Origin: Blastomyces gilchristii SLH14081
Taxonomy: Eukaryota > Ascomycota > Eurotiomycetes > Onygenales > Ajellomycetaceae
Reading direction: 5' to 3'
DNA: 64,000 nt
Assembly (NCBI RefSeq): GCF_000003855.2
Contig: NW_003101681.1
Span: forward strand, 3,322,710-3,386,709
The position numbers and the translations under genes were made by a program. This document shows, one piece after another, positions 1-13,880 of this stretch (position 1 is the stretch's first letter; each line of letters starts with the position of its first letter). Below the pieces are notes generated by a model that was not told where the DNA came from, made no database searches, and was given only the letters and a program-made list of their open reading frames with translations.

Positions 1-2104
1 GAAGAACTCAGTATTTCAGTGATCAGGGAATGCTGAAGCTGTATTCATATGAATGAAGAAGATGTCATAATATCTCTCTGCTGATAATATTTGATTCTGA
101 TTATGAAATAGTTGTTGAAGCTGATTTCTCTGACTATGTTATAGAAGAAGCTATATTATAATATGATAATGAAGATGTCTTATAATCATGCATCTTTATG
201 TCTAAGAAACTGAGTCCTGCTGAATACAATTATAAGATCTATGATAAGATGCTTCTTGTGATTGTACACTGTTTAGAAGAATGAGACTCTATACTCTGAA
301 GTGGTTTCAAATTTGAGATAATCATAGATTATAAGAATCTCAAGCATTTCACAATCACTTATAAGCTTACTGAATGTCAGATATGATAATCTGAACTATT
401 AAGTCATTTTTATTTCACTATACACTATCACCTCAGTAATCAGAACTTGATAACAGACACTCTCTTATAACAAGAGTAAGACATGCCATTCAATGTAACA
501 GATATATGGTGAATGAACTGAGAACAGCAGCTCTTGAATCTGAAGATATTAGTTGAATACAATGAGATCACTCATGATACTATACACACTTCACTGATGA
601 GAACATCTTCTGAATCTACACTGAATGAATTGTGATATATAACAGCTCAAACTGATGAACTTCTTTAAACACTCACTGAAGCAGTATATCAAGAAGCATC
701 TCAATTCCTCCTAGAACTATGTATAAGAACTGATATCTCAGAATGATTAATTGATGATAATATTGATCTGTAATTCTGTAAATAATACTGAGTCTCTCAC
801 TCTGAATTCTTACACATCTGAATAATGTAAGAGATACATGATTCTTGTATAACTGATCATTCAGATTATAAACAACTGTATTAAATGATCTCTCAAGAGT
901 TCTACTGATCTGAGATATTAAACAGTATCAGATGTTTTGTCTGAAACTGCAATCATTGTTCTTTCATTATCATGTCAAGAAACTGTAGAAAAGACTTGCT
1001 GAAACTACTTCATATCTCTGATAAAATCTGATAAGATATAGTAATTGATGTCACTGTTGATCTCTCTGAGAGTAAGAGTTATAGAAATGTTGTGATTATT
1101 ATAATCTGATTGAGCAAAGATGTAATATTGAAATCTTATGATAAGATAAATACTGAATAAGTTATCAAAGTCTTTCTACAGACTCTGTTCTATCGGATGC
1201 ATGAATTACTGAGATCTATAGTATGAGATTGAGATCATCAATTTGTCAGTACTCTCTGAATAAGAATCTGTCAAGTTCTCAAGATTATACACTGTCTATT
1301 AACTGCCTATTATCTTGAGACTGATGATATGTCAGAATGAATAATTCAGACTGTAAAGAGTTATCTTCATAAGTTCTGCAATCACTTATAAGATGATTGA
1401 TATAATCTTCTTCTACATGCAGAGATTGCTATCAACAGCTGAGATAATGTCTCAACAGGTGTAAGTCTGTTCTTCCTTATACATGATTATCACATGAAAG
1501 TGTTGAATCTTCTAGAGATCACACAGTTCACACTGAACCTCTGCAGTTCAATTCAGATTGCTGATAATATAGTGACAAAGCTCTGAGATGTCTGTGACTG
1601 AACAGAAGCCTTTATAATGAGTGCTAAACAAGATTATGAAGATGCAACTAATATTTAACAAGATTCTACAGAGCAGTATAAGATAGAAGATCTTATGTGA
1701 TTAAATCTTAGAAATATATGAATCACACACTCATTCTGTACATTGAATTATTATCATGTAAAATACACAGTGACAGAAGTTCTAGACAGTCATAATTTCA
1801 GTCTTAATATCTTATTAGAGATTCATAATGTGTTTCACATGAGCTTTCTTCACTACACTGTCATCAACTCATTCTCTTCTCAACTGACTTTCAACTGACA
1901 GTCACCAGGGATCATAAGAGAAGATAATGAACTTAAGTGAGAGATTGAGAATATTCTTGGTAAGAGATCCCACAGCCGCAGTCAACAATATCTTGTAAAA
2001 TGAGTAAGCTATGATCATCTGACCTGGACTTCAAGTTCCATGTTATCAGAGACTGTGGCTCTTGACTGATAAGAACTACACACAATCAGAAAAGAGAGAG
2101 GCTA
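1..2104 (+). pseudogene. Gypsy-2 copy 1: 3' half of pol (RNase H, integrase, chromodomain), RIP-degraded
   Basis: The left end lies outside the window. Around 190-480 the plus strand reads through a Ty3/gypsy RNase H ([17 protein letters not shown], then FKFEIIIDYKNLKHF) broken by TGA and TAA codons at Trp and Gln positions. From about 1200 to 1550 integrase core remnants can be followed. At about 1915-2060 a chromodomain follows (EIENILGKRSHSRSQQYLVK, then a stop at a Trp position). A chromodomain fused after integrase places the element among the chromoviruses. It cannot make protein. The 3' LTR follows directly. Confidence rests on the domain order and on two other copies of the same family in the window. 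Confidence 0.85.
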
Positions 2105-2388
2105 ATGTGGCAGGCTGCGCCTGATCAATCATATAGACTATTCTGTTATACTTCATAGATTTCTGTTGAAAGCTCTGATCCTCAGTCATCAATCCTCAGC
2201 TGAAAACCTATGGAATTTCTATTCTTCCGCCCCGAAGCTCCACCGCATACATCATCATGTACACGTATAAATATTCACTTCAATCACTGATTCTCACACT
2301 TTCTCTTTCTTTTCCTTTTCTAATGTTTTTCACTTTGTTATATAAGATCTATATATTATACCGATCTATTCGGCGTAGGCTTCTTACA
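2105..2388 (+). repeat. Gypsy-2 copy 1, 3' LTR
   Basis: It runs from ATGTGGCAGGCTGCGCC to CGGCGTAGGCTTCTTACA, about 284 bp, and matches the solo LTR at 41293-41588 and the RIP-degraded LTRs of copies 2 and 3. A purine-rich tract (aaagagagaggcta) lies just upstream, as expected for the plus-strand primer. It keeps several CpG sites that other copies have lost. It abuts a LINE fragment on the right. Confidence 0.85.
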
Positions 2389-3281
2389 AACAAGAAGATA
2401 GAAAAAAACAGAAAATAAAATATAAAGAAAGATAATAATAAAATAAACATATTGAAAGAGAGTGTATAGCTAGCTATTTTAACAGACTATATCTGATTAA
2501 TTTTCATCTCTTTATATTCAGACAGTTTCAGTCATTTTCTTGTAGCTGTTTGAGTGACTGATAGAAAATCTATTAAGTATTTAATTTCTATCTCATTTGA
2601 ATATAAGAATTTTAGATTTAATTAATTTATATTATACTTCTCTTTCAATCTAACTCTGAGATTAATGTATAATGCACAGTGTATTACAATATACTCAGAG
2701 TTTTTATTCAAATTGTAAAATAAGCATTCTGTAGAATCAAAACTATTGTTAAATCTTTATATATAAGATTTGAAATAATCATATTCAAGTTACAGCTGAA
2801 TTATTGATGACAATGTTTTCTTTTTATATTTTATTAAACAAGATTTTCACTTGAGCTTTGTTTTGAATCTTGAATAATGTATACTTTTCTTTTGTTTTTA
2901 TTCGCTTTCATTTCACTTATTTAAACAAGATTCTTTTATCTTTCTCTATAGAAAAAATCAGAATACTGTTTTTTAAATAGATCTGCTTAATTCTGAACTT
3001 CTTTTTATAGCTAGATCAGATATTTCATAACTATAGATATTTATATAAACAGAAACTCACTGTAAATATATTATTATTTTTAACTGTTTCTCTTTTTAAT
3101 TTTCATAACAGAATTCATAATCAATTCAAGATTTATTTAACTATTATAATCTGACTATTTCTCAGTCTTTTTAAAGCAGCTTAACTATCAGTGAATATTT
3201 ATTTCTCTTTTAAACTAGTTTCTCATTTATAAGATTTTATGTTAATAAGTTTAAAGGCTTTTAATATTATAAATAATTTAG
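2389..3281 (-). pseudogene. LINE fragment: 3' UTR and C-terminal end of ORF2
   Basis: This matches 60460-61330 of the youngest LINE copy. The ORF2 stop lies at 2487-2489, and the RNase H and zinc-knuckle portion of ORF2 extends to the right, heavily mutated (for example the TGCACA motif around 2671 shared by all copies). The fragment is cut on the left by Gypsy-2 copy 1 and on the right by Gypsy-2 copy 2, so its tail is not seen. It is one of the most A+T-rich LINE copies here, consistent with being old. Confidence 0.8.
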
Positions 3282-3549
3282 TGTAAGAGATCTATACTGA
3301 ATATATCAGTATTAATATATAGATCTTATATAACAAAAGTGAAAAATGTTAGAGAAGAAAAAAGCGAAAAAGTGTGAAAATCAGTAATTGAAGCAGATAT
3401 TTATATATATATGAGATGAAACTTGAAGTGAGAGAATAGAAACTCTGTGAGTTTCTTAGCTAATAATCAGTGATCAAGAATCAGAGCTTTCAGCAGAAAT
3501 CTATGAAGTGTAATATAATAATCTATCAATCAGATATAGTCTGATACAT
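3282..3549 (-). repeat. Gypsy-2 copy 2, 3' LTR
   Basis: It starts TGTAAGAGATCTATACTG and ends at GATACAT, the RIP-mutated equivalents of TGTAAGAGGCCTACGCTG and TGTCACAT in copy 3. The five bases before it (tttag, 3277-3281) are one side of the expected target duplication. The partner would lie in or beyond the N gap and is not seen. Confidence 0.8.
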
Positions 3550-6500
3550 TAGTTTCCTCTTTTTAGAAGTGAGATCTGAGTGATAAAGTGATAATTATAT
3601 AGTTCTTATCAGATAAGAGCTGTTATTTCAGACAATGCAGAGCTCAGAGTTCAAATCATGTAATTATAACAGACTCATTTCACATGATATTATTGACTGC
3701 GGCTGTGAGATCTCTCATTGAGAATATCTTCAATCTCTCATTCAAGTTCATTATCTTCTTCTATAATCTCTGATGATTGTCAGTCAGAGATCAGTTGAGA
3801 AAAGAATAAATCAGTGACAGTGCAGCAGAGTAAGCTTGTATAAAAGATTTTATAAATCTCTGACAGAGTATCAAGACAGTAATTATAACTGTTTAGAACT
3901 TCTATCACTTTGTATTTAATATAATGATAATTCAGTGTATGAGATGAGCATGTGATCTGTATATTTTTAAGATTTAATTATACAAGATCTTCTATCTCAT
4001 ACTGCTCAGTGAGATCTTGTTGAATATTAACTTAATTCTCTTAATCTTGTTTAACACTTGCTATGAAGACTTCTGCTCAGTTGTAAGTGTCTCAGAGCTT
4101 TATTATTATATTATCAGCAATCTGAATCATACTGTAGAGATTTAGTATGAACTGTGTAATCTTTAGAAGATTCAACACTTTCATGTAATAACTGTGTATA
4201 AGAAAGAAAAGACTTACATATATTAAAACAGTATCTTAGTCATTGATAATGATCTCTGCATATAGAAGAAGATCATGTCAATTATCTTATAAATAATTAT
4301 AGATTATATAAAGAGAATTCTTTACAGTCTGAATTATCTATTCTGATATATTATCAGTCTCAGAGTGAGAAACAGTTGATAAAAAGTGTATAATCTTGAG
4401 AACTTGACAGATTCTTATTCAGAGAGTGCTTATAAATTAATAATCTCACTATGATACTATAGATCATAACACTTCATGTATCTGATAGAATGAGTTCTGT
4501 AGAAAGACTTCAGTGATTTGTTGAGTGTTTATCTTATTATAAGGTTTCAATATTACATCTTTACTTAATCAGTTAATAATGATTAGAATATTCTTACAAC
4601 TCTTACTCTCAGAGAGATCAATAGTGAAGTCAATTACTACATCTTATCAGATTCTCTCAGAGATATTGAGTAATTTCAGTAGGTCTTTTCTACAATTCTT
4701 TTATGAGATGATAGAGAAATAATAGTTACAGTTTCAGACAAAGTGTCTGATACTGTTTAATATCTCAGATCAGTAGAATTCTCAAGAGATCATTTAATAC
4801 AATTGTTCATGACCTGAATAATCAGTTATATATGAATCATATATCTGTTACATTCTCTGAGTGTGTAGAGATTCAGACTGAGAAACTTAGTATCATTTAC
4901 AGAATTACAGAGTATTATTATTATTGATTAAGCATTTTAAGATGTCAGTTTTTATATATGGTTCTGAGAGGAATTAGAATGTTTCTTGATATACTGTTTC
5001 AGTAAGTGTTTGAGAAAGTTTATCAGTTGATGCTACTGTACATCATAGCTTATTCAGTATAGATTTAGAAGAAGTTGAGATATCAGTAATAGTTCAGAGA
5101 GAGAGTATTCTAATTGAAGAAGTATGTATAGTATTATGAATTATTTCATCATAATTAACTAGAATAATAAGATTTAACAGTCAGTGCTCTTAATTTATTC
5201 AGCATATATCTGTTCTATCAGAAGACATATCTTGCTCTTATTATAAGAGAGTATCTATCATCAGGTTCTGAATGTCAGAGCAGTAGTGTATCATGAAATG
5301 AAAATAGCTTAATAGCTCAGGTCATCACATCTGCTATTCAGTAAGTTTATAAGAGATTATAAAATACTTAAGATTTCTATGATCTGTGATCATCTCAAAT
5401 TTCAAGATTCTTTGAAGTTCAGAATCTCATTCTTCTAGATAGTATAGTATTATAAGAAGTTTCTTATCATAGATCTCATAATTGCACTCAGTGAGACTCA
5501 TTTTCTTAGATATGAAGATGCATGATTGTAAGACATCTATATTATTATATTACAATATAGCTTCTTTTATAACATAGCTGAAAAAATTGATTTTAATAAC
5601 TATCTTATAATCAGAATTAAATATTATCAGCACTGAGATATTAATGAACATCTTCTTTATTCATGTGAATACAGCTTCAGCATCTGCTGATTATTGAAAT
5701 ACTGAGATCTTCTTAATAAATTCTGAAAGTGATTTAGTGATAGCTGAGAAGTTTCATATAAATCATTAATAGAAGTTAGCAAATGCAATGAAGCTTTGTA
5801 CATCTTTCACAGTATATAAAGTCTCTCATTCAAGAATAGCAGAGATCTTCTCAGACTTTATTCAGATTTTCTTATCATCTTCTATGATAAAACTGAGATA
5901 TTTTATACTCTTCACTTCAAAATCACACTTGTCTATATCTATTAGTAGTCCTGCTTTTTATATTCATTGTAATACTGTTTGTACAGACTCTTGATATTTA
6001 TTCCTGAACTCATCAGAAAGGATAAGAATAGTATTGAAATAAGTAGATACAAACTGATCTAGAAAATCTCAGAGTGCTCAGTTGATATACTTCTAAAATA
6101 TACTAAAGACATTAGTCAATTCAAAAGATGTCATCACTCATTCAAAGAGATTATATCATATTCAGAATGCTGTAAGTCATTTATCTTCTTCAGTGATATG
6201 AATCTTATGAAATGTGATAATAATGTCTATCTTTATAAATCATTGAGCTTGTCTGATACATGCTAGAGTTTCATTGATAAGAGATAAGAAATAATAATCT
6301 TTCTTTATTAATCTGTTCAGTTCTTGAGAGTTCATATAGAATCAAAGTTCTTCATCTGATTTCTTTACAAGGAGAATAGAAGCTGCCGTGAAAGAGTTAG
6401 TAATGAATATGAATTTCTTATTTAACAGATTATTGAGAATCTTTTGAAAAAGAAGAAGTTCATCTTATAATATATTATGACGAAGACCTTACAGTGATTC

Positions 6501-6619
6501 ATGATCTTTATCATCTTTTCTTTTCAGCTTGCTACTGTGATCTACTTCTGAGCATTATAAGAGAAGTAGATTTATAATATTATCTTATCAGAAGATATCT
6601 AGATATTCATAATATTATT
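3550..6619 (-). pseudogene. Gypsy-2 copy 2: chromodomain, integrase, RNase H, RT (3' part of pol)
   Basis: On the minus strand the chromodomain lies near 3690-3780 (same register as 1915-2060), then integrase at about 3900-5000, RNase H at about 5100-5560 and RT at about 5750-6500. The order fits Ty3/gypsy pol read from right to left. Stops at Trp and Gln positions are dense. The stretch ends inside the region just upstream of RT, where a LINE unit was inserted with a 19-bp target duplication (agatattcataatattatt at 6601-6619 and again at 16405-16423). The element resumes at 16405. Copy 3 shows the uninterrupted arrangement at about 22060. Confidence 0.85.
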
Positions 6620-6991
6620 TATTATTATTATTATTTTTCAATTATAGATGTATACAGTCAGAGATTATGATATCTAACTGAGAACTTTTAGTTCTCAGGG
6701 TTTTTCTAATATCTATATAGTTCACTATTATACATTTACTAATTTCAGATATATAAAAGCAGAAAATATCAGCTCAGAATATAAAAAGTCTTTTTAAATT
6801 ACAGTATTTTAACATCTTCTGATACTTTGAAATCATTTGAAAATATTATGAAAAAAGAAATGAGAACAAAGTCTTAAATATAGACACATTAAAAAAGTAG
6901 ATAGAAAAGAACAGCAAAGAAAAAAGTAAAGTAATGAGAGATTATAATAAAACAAAATTATTAAAAGATAGTATATAACTGTTTTAACAGA
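6620..6991 (-). repeat. LINE 3' UTR with (TAA)n tail and terminal hairpin
   Basis: The tail (6620 to about 6640) is followed by a region shared by three copies. It includes an inverted repeat, CTGAGAACT at 6679-6687 and AGTTCTCAG at 6691-6699, separated by ttt. The same hairpin occurs at 40863-40885 and 60234-60256. Conservation in otherwise RIP-eroded copies suggests it is the RNA structure read by the LINE reverse transcriptase. Confidence 0.75.
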
Positions 6992-9900
6992 CTATATCTG
7001 ATCAATTTCCATCTCTTCATATTCAGATATTTCTGAATTTAGTCATTTTCTTATAGCTGCTGAAGTTTCTGATAGAAAGTCTATTAAGTATTTAATTCCT
7101 GTCTTAGTTGAGAATAAGAATCTTATATTTAGTTGATTTAAATCATACTTCTCTCTCAATCTGATTCTGAGACTATTATATAATGCACAGTGTATGACAA
7201 TATACTCAGAATTCTCATTTGCATTGTAGAATAAGCATTCTATTGAATCAAATCTATCATCAAATCTTTGTATATAAGTTTTAAAATAATCAAGTCTCAG
7301 TTTCAGCTGAATTATAAATGAGAATATTTTCTTTTTATAGTTGATTAAAGAAGATTTTTACTTGAATTTTATATCAAATCTTCAATAATATATACTCTTA
7401 TTTTATTTCTGTCAGCTTTGATTTCATTTATTTAAATAATATTCTTTTATCTTTCTCTTTATAAAAGATCAGAACACTGTTTTTTGAATAGATCTGCTTA
7501 ATTCTGAACTCTTTTTTACAGCTGAATCAGCCAATTCATTATCATGAATATTCATATAAGCAGAAACTTAGTACAGATGAATTATCAGTTTTAATATCTT
7601 CTCTTTTGAATTTTCAAAACAGAGTTTAAAATCAGTTCAAGATTTATTTGATTATTACAAATCTGACTATTTCTAAGTATTTTTAAAGCAGCTTGACTAT
7701 CAGAGAATATTCATATCTCTTTCAAACAATTTCCTCTTTTATAAGATTTTATTTCAATGAGTTTGAAAGCTTTCACTATTGCAAATAGTTCAGCATCAAA
7801 GACTTCAGATTCACAGCCTAGATTTCAGAAATCTGAGATAAAATTGATATTATCTTCAGTATAAGCAATGCCTGCCTCTAATCTATTCAAATTCTCATTT
7901 TTTAAGTCATCTGAATAAATCAGAATAGAGTCTTTTATATTGATTGTAGAAATTCTCTTCAAATACTGTTCATATTCTTTCTCTTTTGATAGTTCACTTA
8001 TTTATAAGTCTATGAGAGATTCAAGCTTTTCTCTTCAGAGAGATAACTTCTCATGATCAACTTTTTCAACATTTAAAGAAGAAAATTGATTTTTAATCAG
8101 AGAGCATAGTCTGTACAGTTGAGAAGACATTTTCTTTGAAGAATTATTTTCATTTCAATCAAGAAATCTATTTCAATTCAGTTCATTTTCAGAGTTAATT
8201 GATGAAAATCAAGAAGAGACTCTTTCTCTGATTATATGATTTGAGCTCATCTTTACAACTCTCAGAGCATAGTTCATACAGGTCTTTTCAAATCTAATAG
8301 CAGGAGAAGGAATTGAAGCTTTAATTTTCATTGCTTTAATAGAAGATGATTTGAATGCTCTCAGAATTGTTCTCAAGGCTCTGTTTTACAGACTTTGAAA
8401 GAGTTCAGTGAAATTCTCTTGATTATTTCATCAAACTTGAACTCTATAATCAGCTACTGATGTAATCCAGGCTATATATAACTGTCTCATAGCCTGGAAG
8501 AATAGACCTCTCTCTGTATTTAATAGTCTGATTATGTTGTTCAATAGTCTTTCTGTCTTGACAGTTCTTTATTGAATGTGATATTTAAAATTCAACTTGG
8601 AGTTTAATCATACTTCTAATCATTTGACATTTACACTGGGTTTAATCTCTCTATTTAAAAGAGTTAGAGATAGTTCTTTCTTATTGAATCTAGAAAAGAA
8701 ATGAATTAACTCAGTTTTATTCATATCAAATTGAATTTGATTAATATCTGCTCTAACAAAGATTTTCTTTGCAGCTTCTTCAATTACTTTCAAATTCTCT
8801 TTAATAGTTTTTGAGCTGTAGATGAGACCAATATCATTCATATAACTCAGAGATCACACTATTCTCATATTTCTATTTTTGAATAGATATGCAGTGTATA
8901 TTGCAAATAAAATGAGTGAGATTGAAGATCTCTGTGATACTTCTATTTTTATCTCAGTCTTGTCTTATTTCATTCCATCAAAGAAGAGTTGTATAATTCT
9001 TTTAGATATAAAACAGTTAACTCATTTTATTAGAGAAAGTGACAGTTTTAATATCTTCAATGTCTGAATTAACTTTGACTTTGAAATATGATCAAATACT
9101 TCTTTTATATCAATAAAAACTGCAGTTGAGACCAGACTCTCATACTTTGCTATTTGAATATTATAAATAACTGAGAGAACAGTGTCAATTGCAGAACACT
9201 GTTTTCTATCTTTCATTTATTCACTGAATAAAAGAGAATCACTTATAGAGCTTATAAAAGATAGTTGAGTAGATATTATCTTTTTTAAAACCTTTTCTAG
9301 GCAGTTCAATAGAGATATTACTCTATATGACTTAGAAATTGATGATTTTCTATTAGGTTTTGTAAGAATCACTTCAGTGTCTTCTCTTCAGTATTCAGAA
9401 TGATATTCATTTTTCAAGAGATTGAAAAAGAGCTCAAAATATTCATTCTTTAAGTAGGAATATGTATATTGAATAATCAAGTGATTAATTAAATCAGAAT
9501 CTGCAGCAGTTTTAACAGAACTTGAGAAGATAGCTGACTCTAATTCATCTTATGTAAGATCAGGCCATTCCCAGTCATTTTCATTAATATAGTTGAGAAG
9601 TGATATATTCTCTTTCTCAGAATCTGAATCTGAATCTAGTGAGTTCTGAAAGAGAATTCTCATGAAAGTGTGATATTTTTTCTCAAAAGAGTTTGCTGTA
9701 TATGATTCATTCTGAAACTCATATTCTAAGGCTGGAAGTTTTGCTACACTTCTTGTTTTAGTATAGTTAAAAGTTTTAAAAACTTTCTTTTCTTATGCTT
9801 CTTCAAGAAATTTATTTCAACAGTCTGTTTTAGCTGTTTTAATATCTGAAAAATATTCATTTCTGACAGATTTGAACTCTTTATCAGATATTATATCATT

Positions 9901-10953
9901 CTTTCAATCTCTTCTAGCAGTAGCTAATTCTTTTCTTTTAGATGAGATATTCTCATTTCATCAAGGTTTTGAATACTCAGAAGATTTTCTCTTTAAAATA
10001 TTATCTCTAATACTTATTAGAATAATAGATGTAATAAACTTCACTCTATTCTTAAGCATTTCATTTGAGATATCTTGATCAGAATTTCAATATAGCTCAT
10101 TCTGTCTTTCAGATTTTAACAGTTTTATACTTTCTTCAACTGCTTTTTAATCAGCTTTTACAAAGTTATACTGATTAGAGAGAAGAGGATTTTCACTCAT
10201 TTGTTTTTCACTTAGTTCAATATTAAATTGAATAATCTCATGATCTGATTCTGATATCTCATTTGAATTAATAAATCAGTTTATCAGTCTTCTTTTCATT
10301 AGATTTTATAATATGAAGATTAGATCTATAATAGATTTCTGTTTCATGTCTTTTCTAAAGAATGTTTGTTAATCAGACTTATTAACCAAATCTATTGAAT
10401 GCTCAAAGATTCATTCAATCAGATTATCAGCTCTCACTGCTCTCTTGCATTCTGAATTTCATCAGAGATGATGTGCATTGAAATCTTCTACAATTACAGA
10501 GTTTCTTGATAAAGTTATATTTAGAAATTCTCTATCAATTGTTCAGATATTGTTATTTTTCTTCAATGACTTTTCATTATAGATATTTATGAGCTGTATA
10601 GTATCAAACTCATTTTCTTTATCTATAATATCACTCACCAGAATATCAGGGTCAGACATGATATTAAATCTTAGATTAAATTAATATCTTGATCTCTTTC
10701 TTTCATAGATCACTACTCTTGACTTTATCTCAGACTTTTGAGATAGAAAGCAGTAGTAGCTTGAATAAGAAATGATATAATTTTACTCAGCATCAAAAAT
10801 CAGTTCCTGAAGTAGTATAAAATCAACTTTTTATTCAAATATAATTTGAAGACAAGAATAAATACAATTTGAGTTTCTATTCACATTATTTTGAATAAAT
10901 ATGATTTTTGAAGAGTTTTTAAACTTTTTTTATTATTTTTGTTATATATTCAT
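6992..10953 (-). pseudogene. LINE ORF2: APE endonuclease, reverse transcriptase, RNase H
   Basis: The start is taken at the ATG at 10951-10953 and the stop at 6992-6994, about 1,320 codons with many RIP stops; the length is not a multiple of three, so at least one indel is present. Domains in sense order: APE-type endonuclease near 10300-10900 (DFILLQE; later VEDFNAHH, the GDFNAHH-type motif); RT near 8600-9250 (AVFIDIKEVFDH, the F-D-I-K-x-A-F-D block); RNase H and a C-terminal segment near 7000-7900. ORF1 lies 29 bp upstream. EN, RT and RNase H in one ORF fit the Tad1 group of fungal LINEs. It is not functional. Confidence 0.85.
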
Positions 10954-10982
10954 ACTAAAAGAGAGTAGAGATAGAGTAGGAT

Positions 10983-12587
10983 CTAGTCACTATCATCAGA
11001 TAGTAGATTATAACTATTTTGAAAAGTAGGGATCTCAACTGCTTGCATTATATCTAGTTTATCATCAGAGTTATTTCTCAATTCTGTAATCTTAACAGGA
11101 GTTTCAGGATTCAAATTCTGTTTATATTTAGCTGAAGAATTGAAGTTTGAAGATTTAGATAGTTGAGAGTTTCTTCTTTTTAAGATTACAGTTGTAAGTC
11201 TACTGTCTTGACTCTTCTCTTCAGTTCTAGATTAACTTTGAGCTTCATCTTTTCTTCAGTTCTTTTGAGTTCTAGAAGTAAATATACATTCTTTTGAGCT
11301 AGATGCATGTTTTTCTTTACAATTAGAGCACTTAAGCAGAGTATATTGACATATTTCATCTCTTTTTGAGCATATTTCACATTTATACTCACTAGTTTTA
11401 TGATCTCTGGCACAGAATGCACATTTTAAGTCTTTAAAACATGAGATTGCAAAGTGTTCATATCTTTAACAGTTTGAACACTGTGTTTAAGCTTTGAGAT
11501 TCATTCTTGAGTCTTTGTATTCATAAACTCTCATTTTCAAACCTGCTACTCTTACTTCAGAGATCTTTGACTGTTCAAGTGTTTTTATATATACTAGAAC
11601 AGAGGCATTTCTCCTGCTTTGTCTGAACTCAATTGAATTTAGTCATACAGGCTTCTTTCTCAGTTGAATAGAGTTGTATTCTTTGAATTCATTTTTGAGA
11701 AGTAGCATTTCTTCTTCACAGTGAAAAATTTCAACTGAAATATTATAAAGAATGAATTTGTCTCACTTTTCATCTCTTTCAGATGAAATTATTGTATTTA
11801 GCAAAGAGTCTACTGCTGACTTTCAGAGATTCTTATTCTGAATAAGGAATTCAGCACTGAATTCAGACATTGTAGTCAGAATGATGAAGTTTTCAAAGAA
11901 TGATAGCTTAATTAAAGCTATAACTGATTTTTGAACTTCAATATCAGTTATCAACTGAGAAAAGAACTGCTGATTAATTTCATTTCTGATTCTGAAAATG
12001 AGATTTGAGTTTAGCTTATTTCTTTGCAGAATATCCTGGTTTGAGACTTTGAGAATAAGTCTTCTATTTCTGAAGATTTGAAAGTTTTTCTCTTTTTGCA
12101 TTTTCTTTTTCACTTTTCTATGAATAGAGATATGAGCAGTATTCTTCTCAGTTTTCTCAGGATTTTATGCAGATTTTGAGATAGCAGATTTAGAGACAGC
12201 AGATTCAGCTGCTTGAGCATATGTTTTCTTCTGATTCAAAGAAGAAGAAGAAGTAGGAAAAAAAGAAGAAGAAGAGCAAGATGAAGAGTTAGTGATTATA
12301 CTAGGAATTTTCAATGTTTTTTGAACTGTGTTTGAGATTTCAAGTTTGAACTTGATCATCTCCTGTAGGTATCTAGCCTGAGCATGAAGAATTAACAGAA
12401 CTTCTTCATTCATCTCACTCAGACACTGCTTTTCAAGAATCTTGCTTACTTTTTCAAGTTCCTGTATTTCAAGAACTTATTACTTCTCTATTTCTTCTTT
12501 CTTTCTTCTCTTCAGAATTTCAATCTCAGGAATAGTATTTGAGAAAGCATCTTTTTCCACATCAACTGAGTGTATTTTTAAACTCAT
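10983..12587 (-). pseudogene. LINE ORF1 (Gag-like, CCHC zinc knuckles), near-intact frame
   Basis: ATG at 12585-12587 and stop at 10983-10985 give exactly 535 codons in one frame, interrupted only by stops at RIP-type positions (for example after residue about 34 and near the Ser-rich linker). The N-terminal half is charged and helical (LKRRKKEEIEK, LQEMIKFKLEI), with a Ser-run linker near 12240-12310. The C-terminal third carries three consecutive Cys/His knuckles near 11300-11490: QCSNC...H...C, KCAFCARDH...C and KCSNCKEKH...C. This triple arrangement is typical of ORF1 in I/Tad1-type LINEs and implies RNA binding in the ribonucleoprotein. Confidence 0.85.
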
Positions 12588-13515
12588 TGTTCTCACTCAA
12601 TGAAAAGTTGATCAGACTGTTTCAATTGAGATATTTCTAAGTCTGTTTTCAATTGAAAAGTTGATCAGACTGTTTCAAAAGAAGAATAAAAGACTTTTGT
12701 ATATAAAATACCTGATTTTTTTCACACTAGTTCAGTAACTAGATTAGATTTTTAAAGAGAATCTAATAAACTAAAATTGATTTTTAAGATAAATCAATAA
12801 AATCTTTACAATCTTCTTCTTGAAATACAGTGAGAAACAGTATGATATCAATTGATAATAAATCAGATAATATGACAGTTTTTGAGAGAAAAACTGACAA
12901 AAAATAAATCAATTTTTTGCAGAGAAATTGATTAAAACTATTCAATTTTATTCTAAATCATTCAATTCTTCTCACACAATAAGTATGCAACTCAAATCAG
13001 TTAATAAAGAGTGTAAAAAAGAATTAAGTATTAATGAAAGCTTTTCAGTCACTGAAAAAGTAATTCTTACTTAAAAGAATATGAAATTATGACAGAAAAC
13101 AGCTCTGTTTTTTATTCTTTGTAAGAATATTATACAAAACTCAGAGAAAAACATCTTACTTTTTCAAGAGAAGTAAAAAACTATTTCTAAGATCTTTTTT
13201 TTGCATTAACTGCTGCAGAAGAATGAGATAGAAACTGCTAAGATATGCACTACTGTATACTCTCTATCAAGACTTTCCCTCTTCAGAGTCTTGATATTAT
13301 AGAGAATATAAGTCTGTTTCTATATAATAATATAAATATTATCAGCAGAATGTAGAGGAACTGGTTATTTATATCTCAAAATAGAAGACTTTGTCAATGA
13401 TTATATCAATATAGAGTTAATTCTTAAATTCAATAGAAACCTAGTATTGCTGTTCTCAATCTCTTGCAGAATCTATTAAATATTGAGATATTAAAACTAG
13501 ATTTAATATATCTCA
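12588..13515 (-). other. LINE 5' leader, A+T-rich part, with a duplicated 25-bp motif
   Basis: No coding region is seen. Just upstream of ORF1 the motif tgaaaagttgatcagactg occurs twice (about 12600 and 12655), each followed by tttcaa. The rest is RIP-eroded unique-looking sequence. It is treated as 5' UTR because it lies between ORF1 and the G+C-richer repeats further upstream. Confidence 0.5.
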
Positions 13516-13552
13516 CTATGCAGGAATCAAAGGCTCAGTCAGATCTTGAGAT

Positions 13553-13880
13553 ATACTGATTTTATAGTTGTTGATGTGCTGTTGACTCATTGTCTGCTGG
13601 TTATGTATTGAATGCTTATTATTCTGCCGGGGATGGGCCAGATTGAGAGGGGTAGTACAAGGGTGAGACTTGGTGTTGAAGTCTAGATACACTGACAACA
13701 GACTGTGGAGGTTGCACTTCAGAAGTTTCTGTTGATTATGTGCTTGATATTATTGCTGAGGTATCTTTTTGTATTTTTCTGCTGAGGATGAGCCAGATTG
13801 GGAAGGGCAGTACGAGGGTGGGACTTGGTGTTGATATTTTGAAACATCAAAGATGAACAGGGTTTTCGCGGAGGTCGCTT
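13553..13880 (-). repeat. Two diverged tandem units of about 160 bp in the LINE 5' region
   Basis: Unit anchors repeat at a spacing of 155-160 bp: ctgccggggatgggccag at 13624 and ctgctgaggatgagccag at 13779, then gtggaggttgcacttc near 13708 and gcggaggtcgcttctc near 13868. Both units also encode a shared minus-strand peptide block (NTKSHP...NLAHPQ-like), which may be only a consequence of DNA similarity. Internal promoter monomers are known at the 5' end of some LINEs; that role here is inference. Confidence 0.65.

Noticed and set aside
8879..9067. 62-codon plus-strand ORF, repeated at 62433-62621 and (minus) 38498-38686
   Set aside because: It recurs because it is the antisense of the LINE RT domain in each copy, not because it is a gene.
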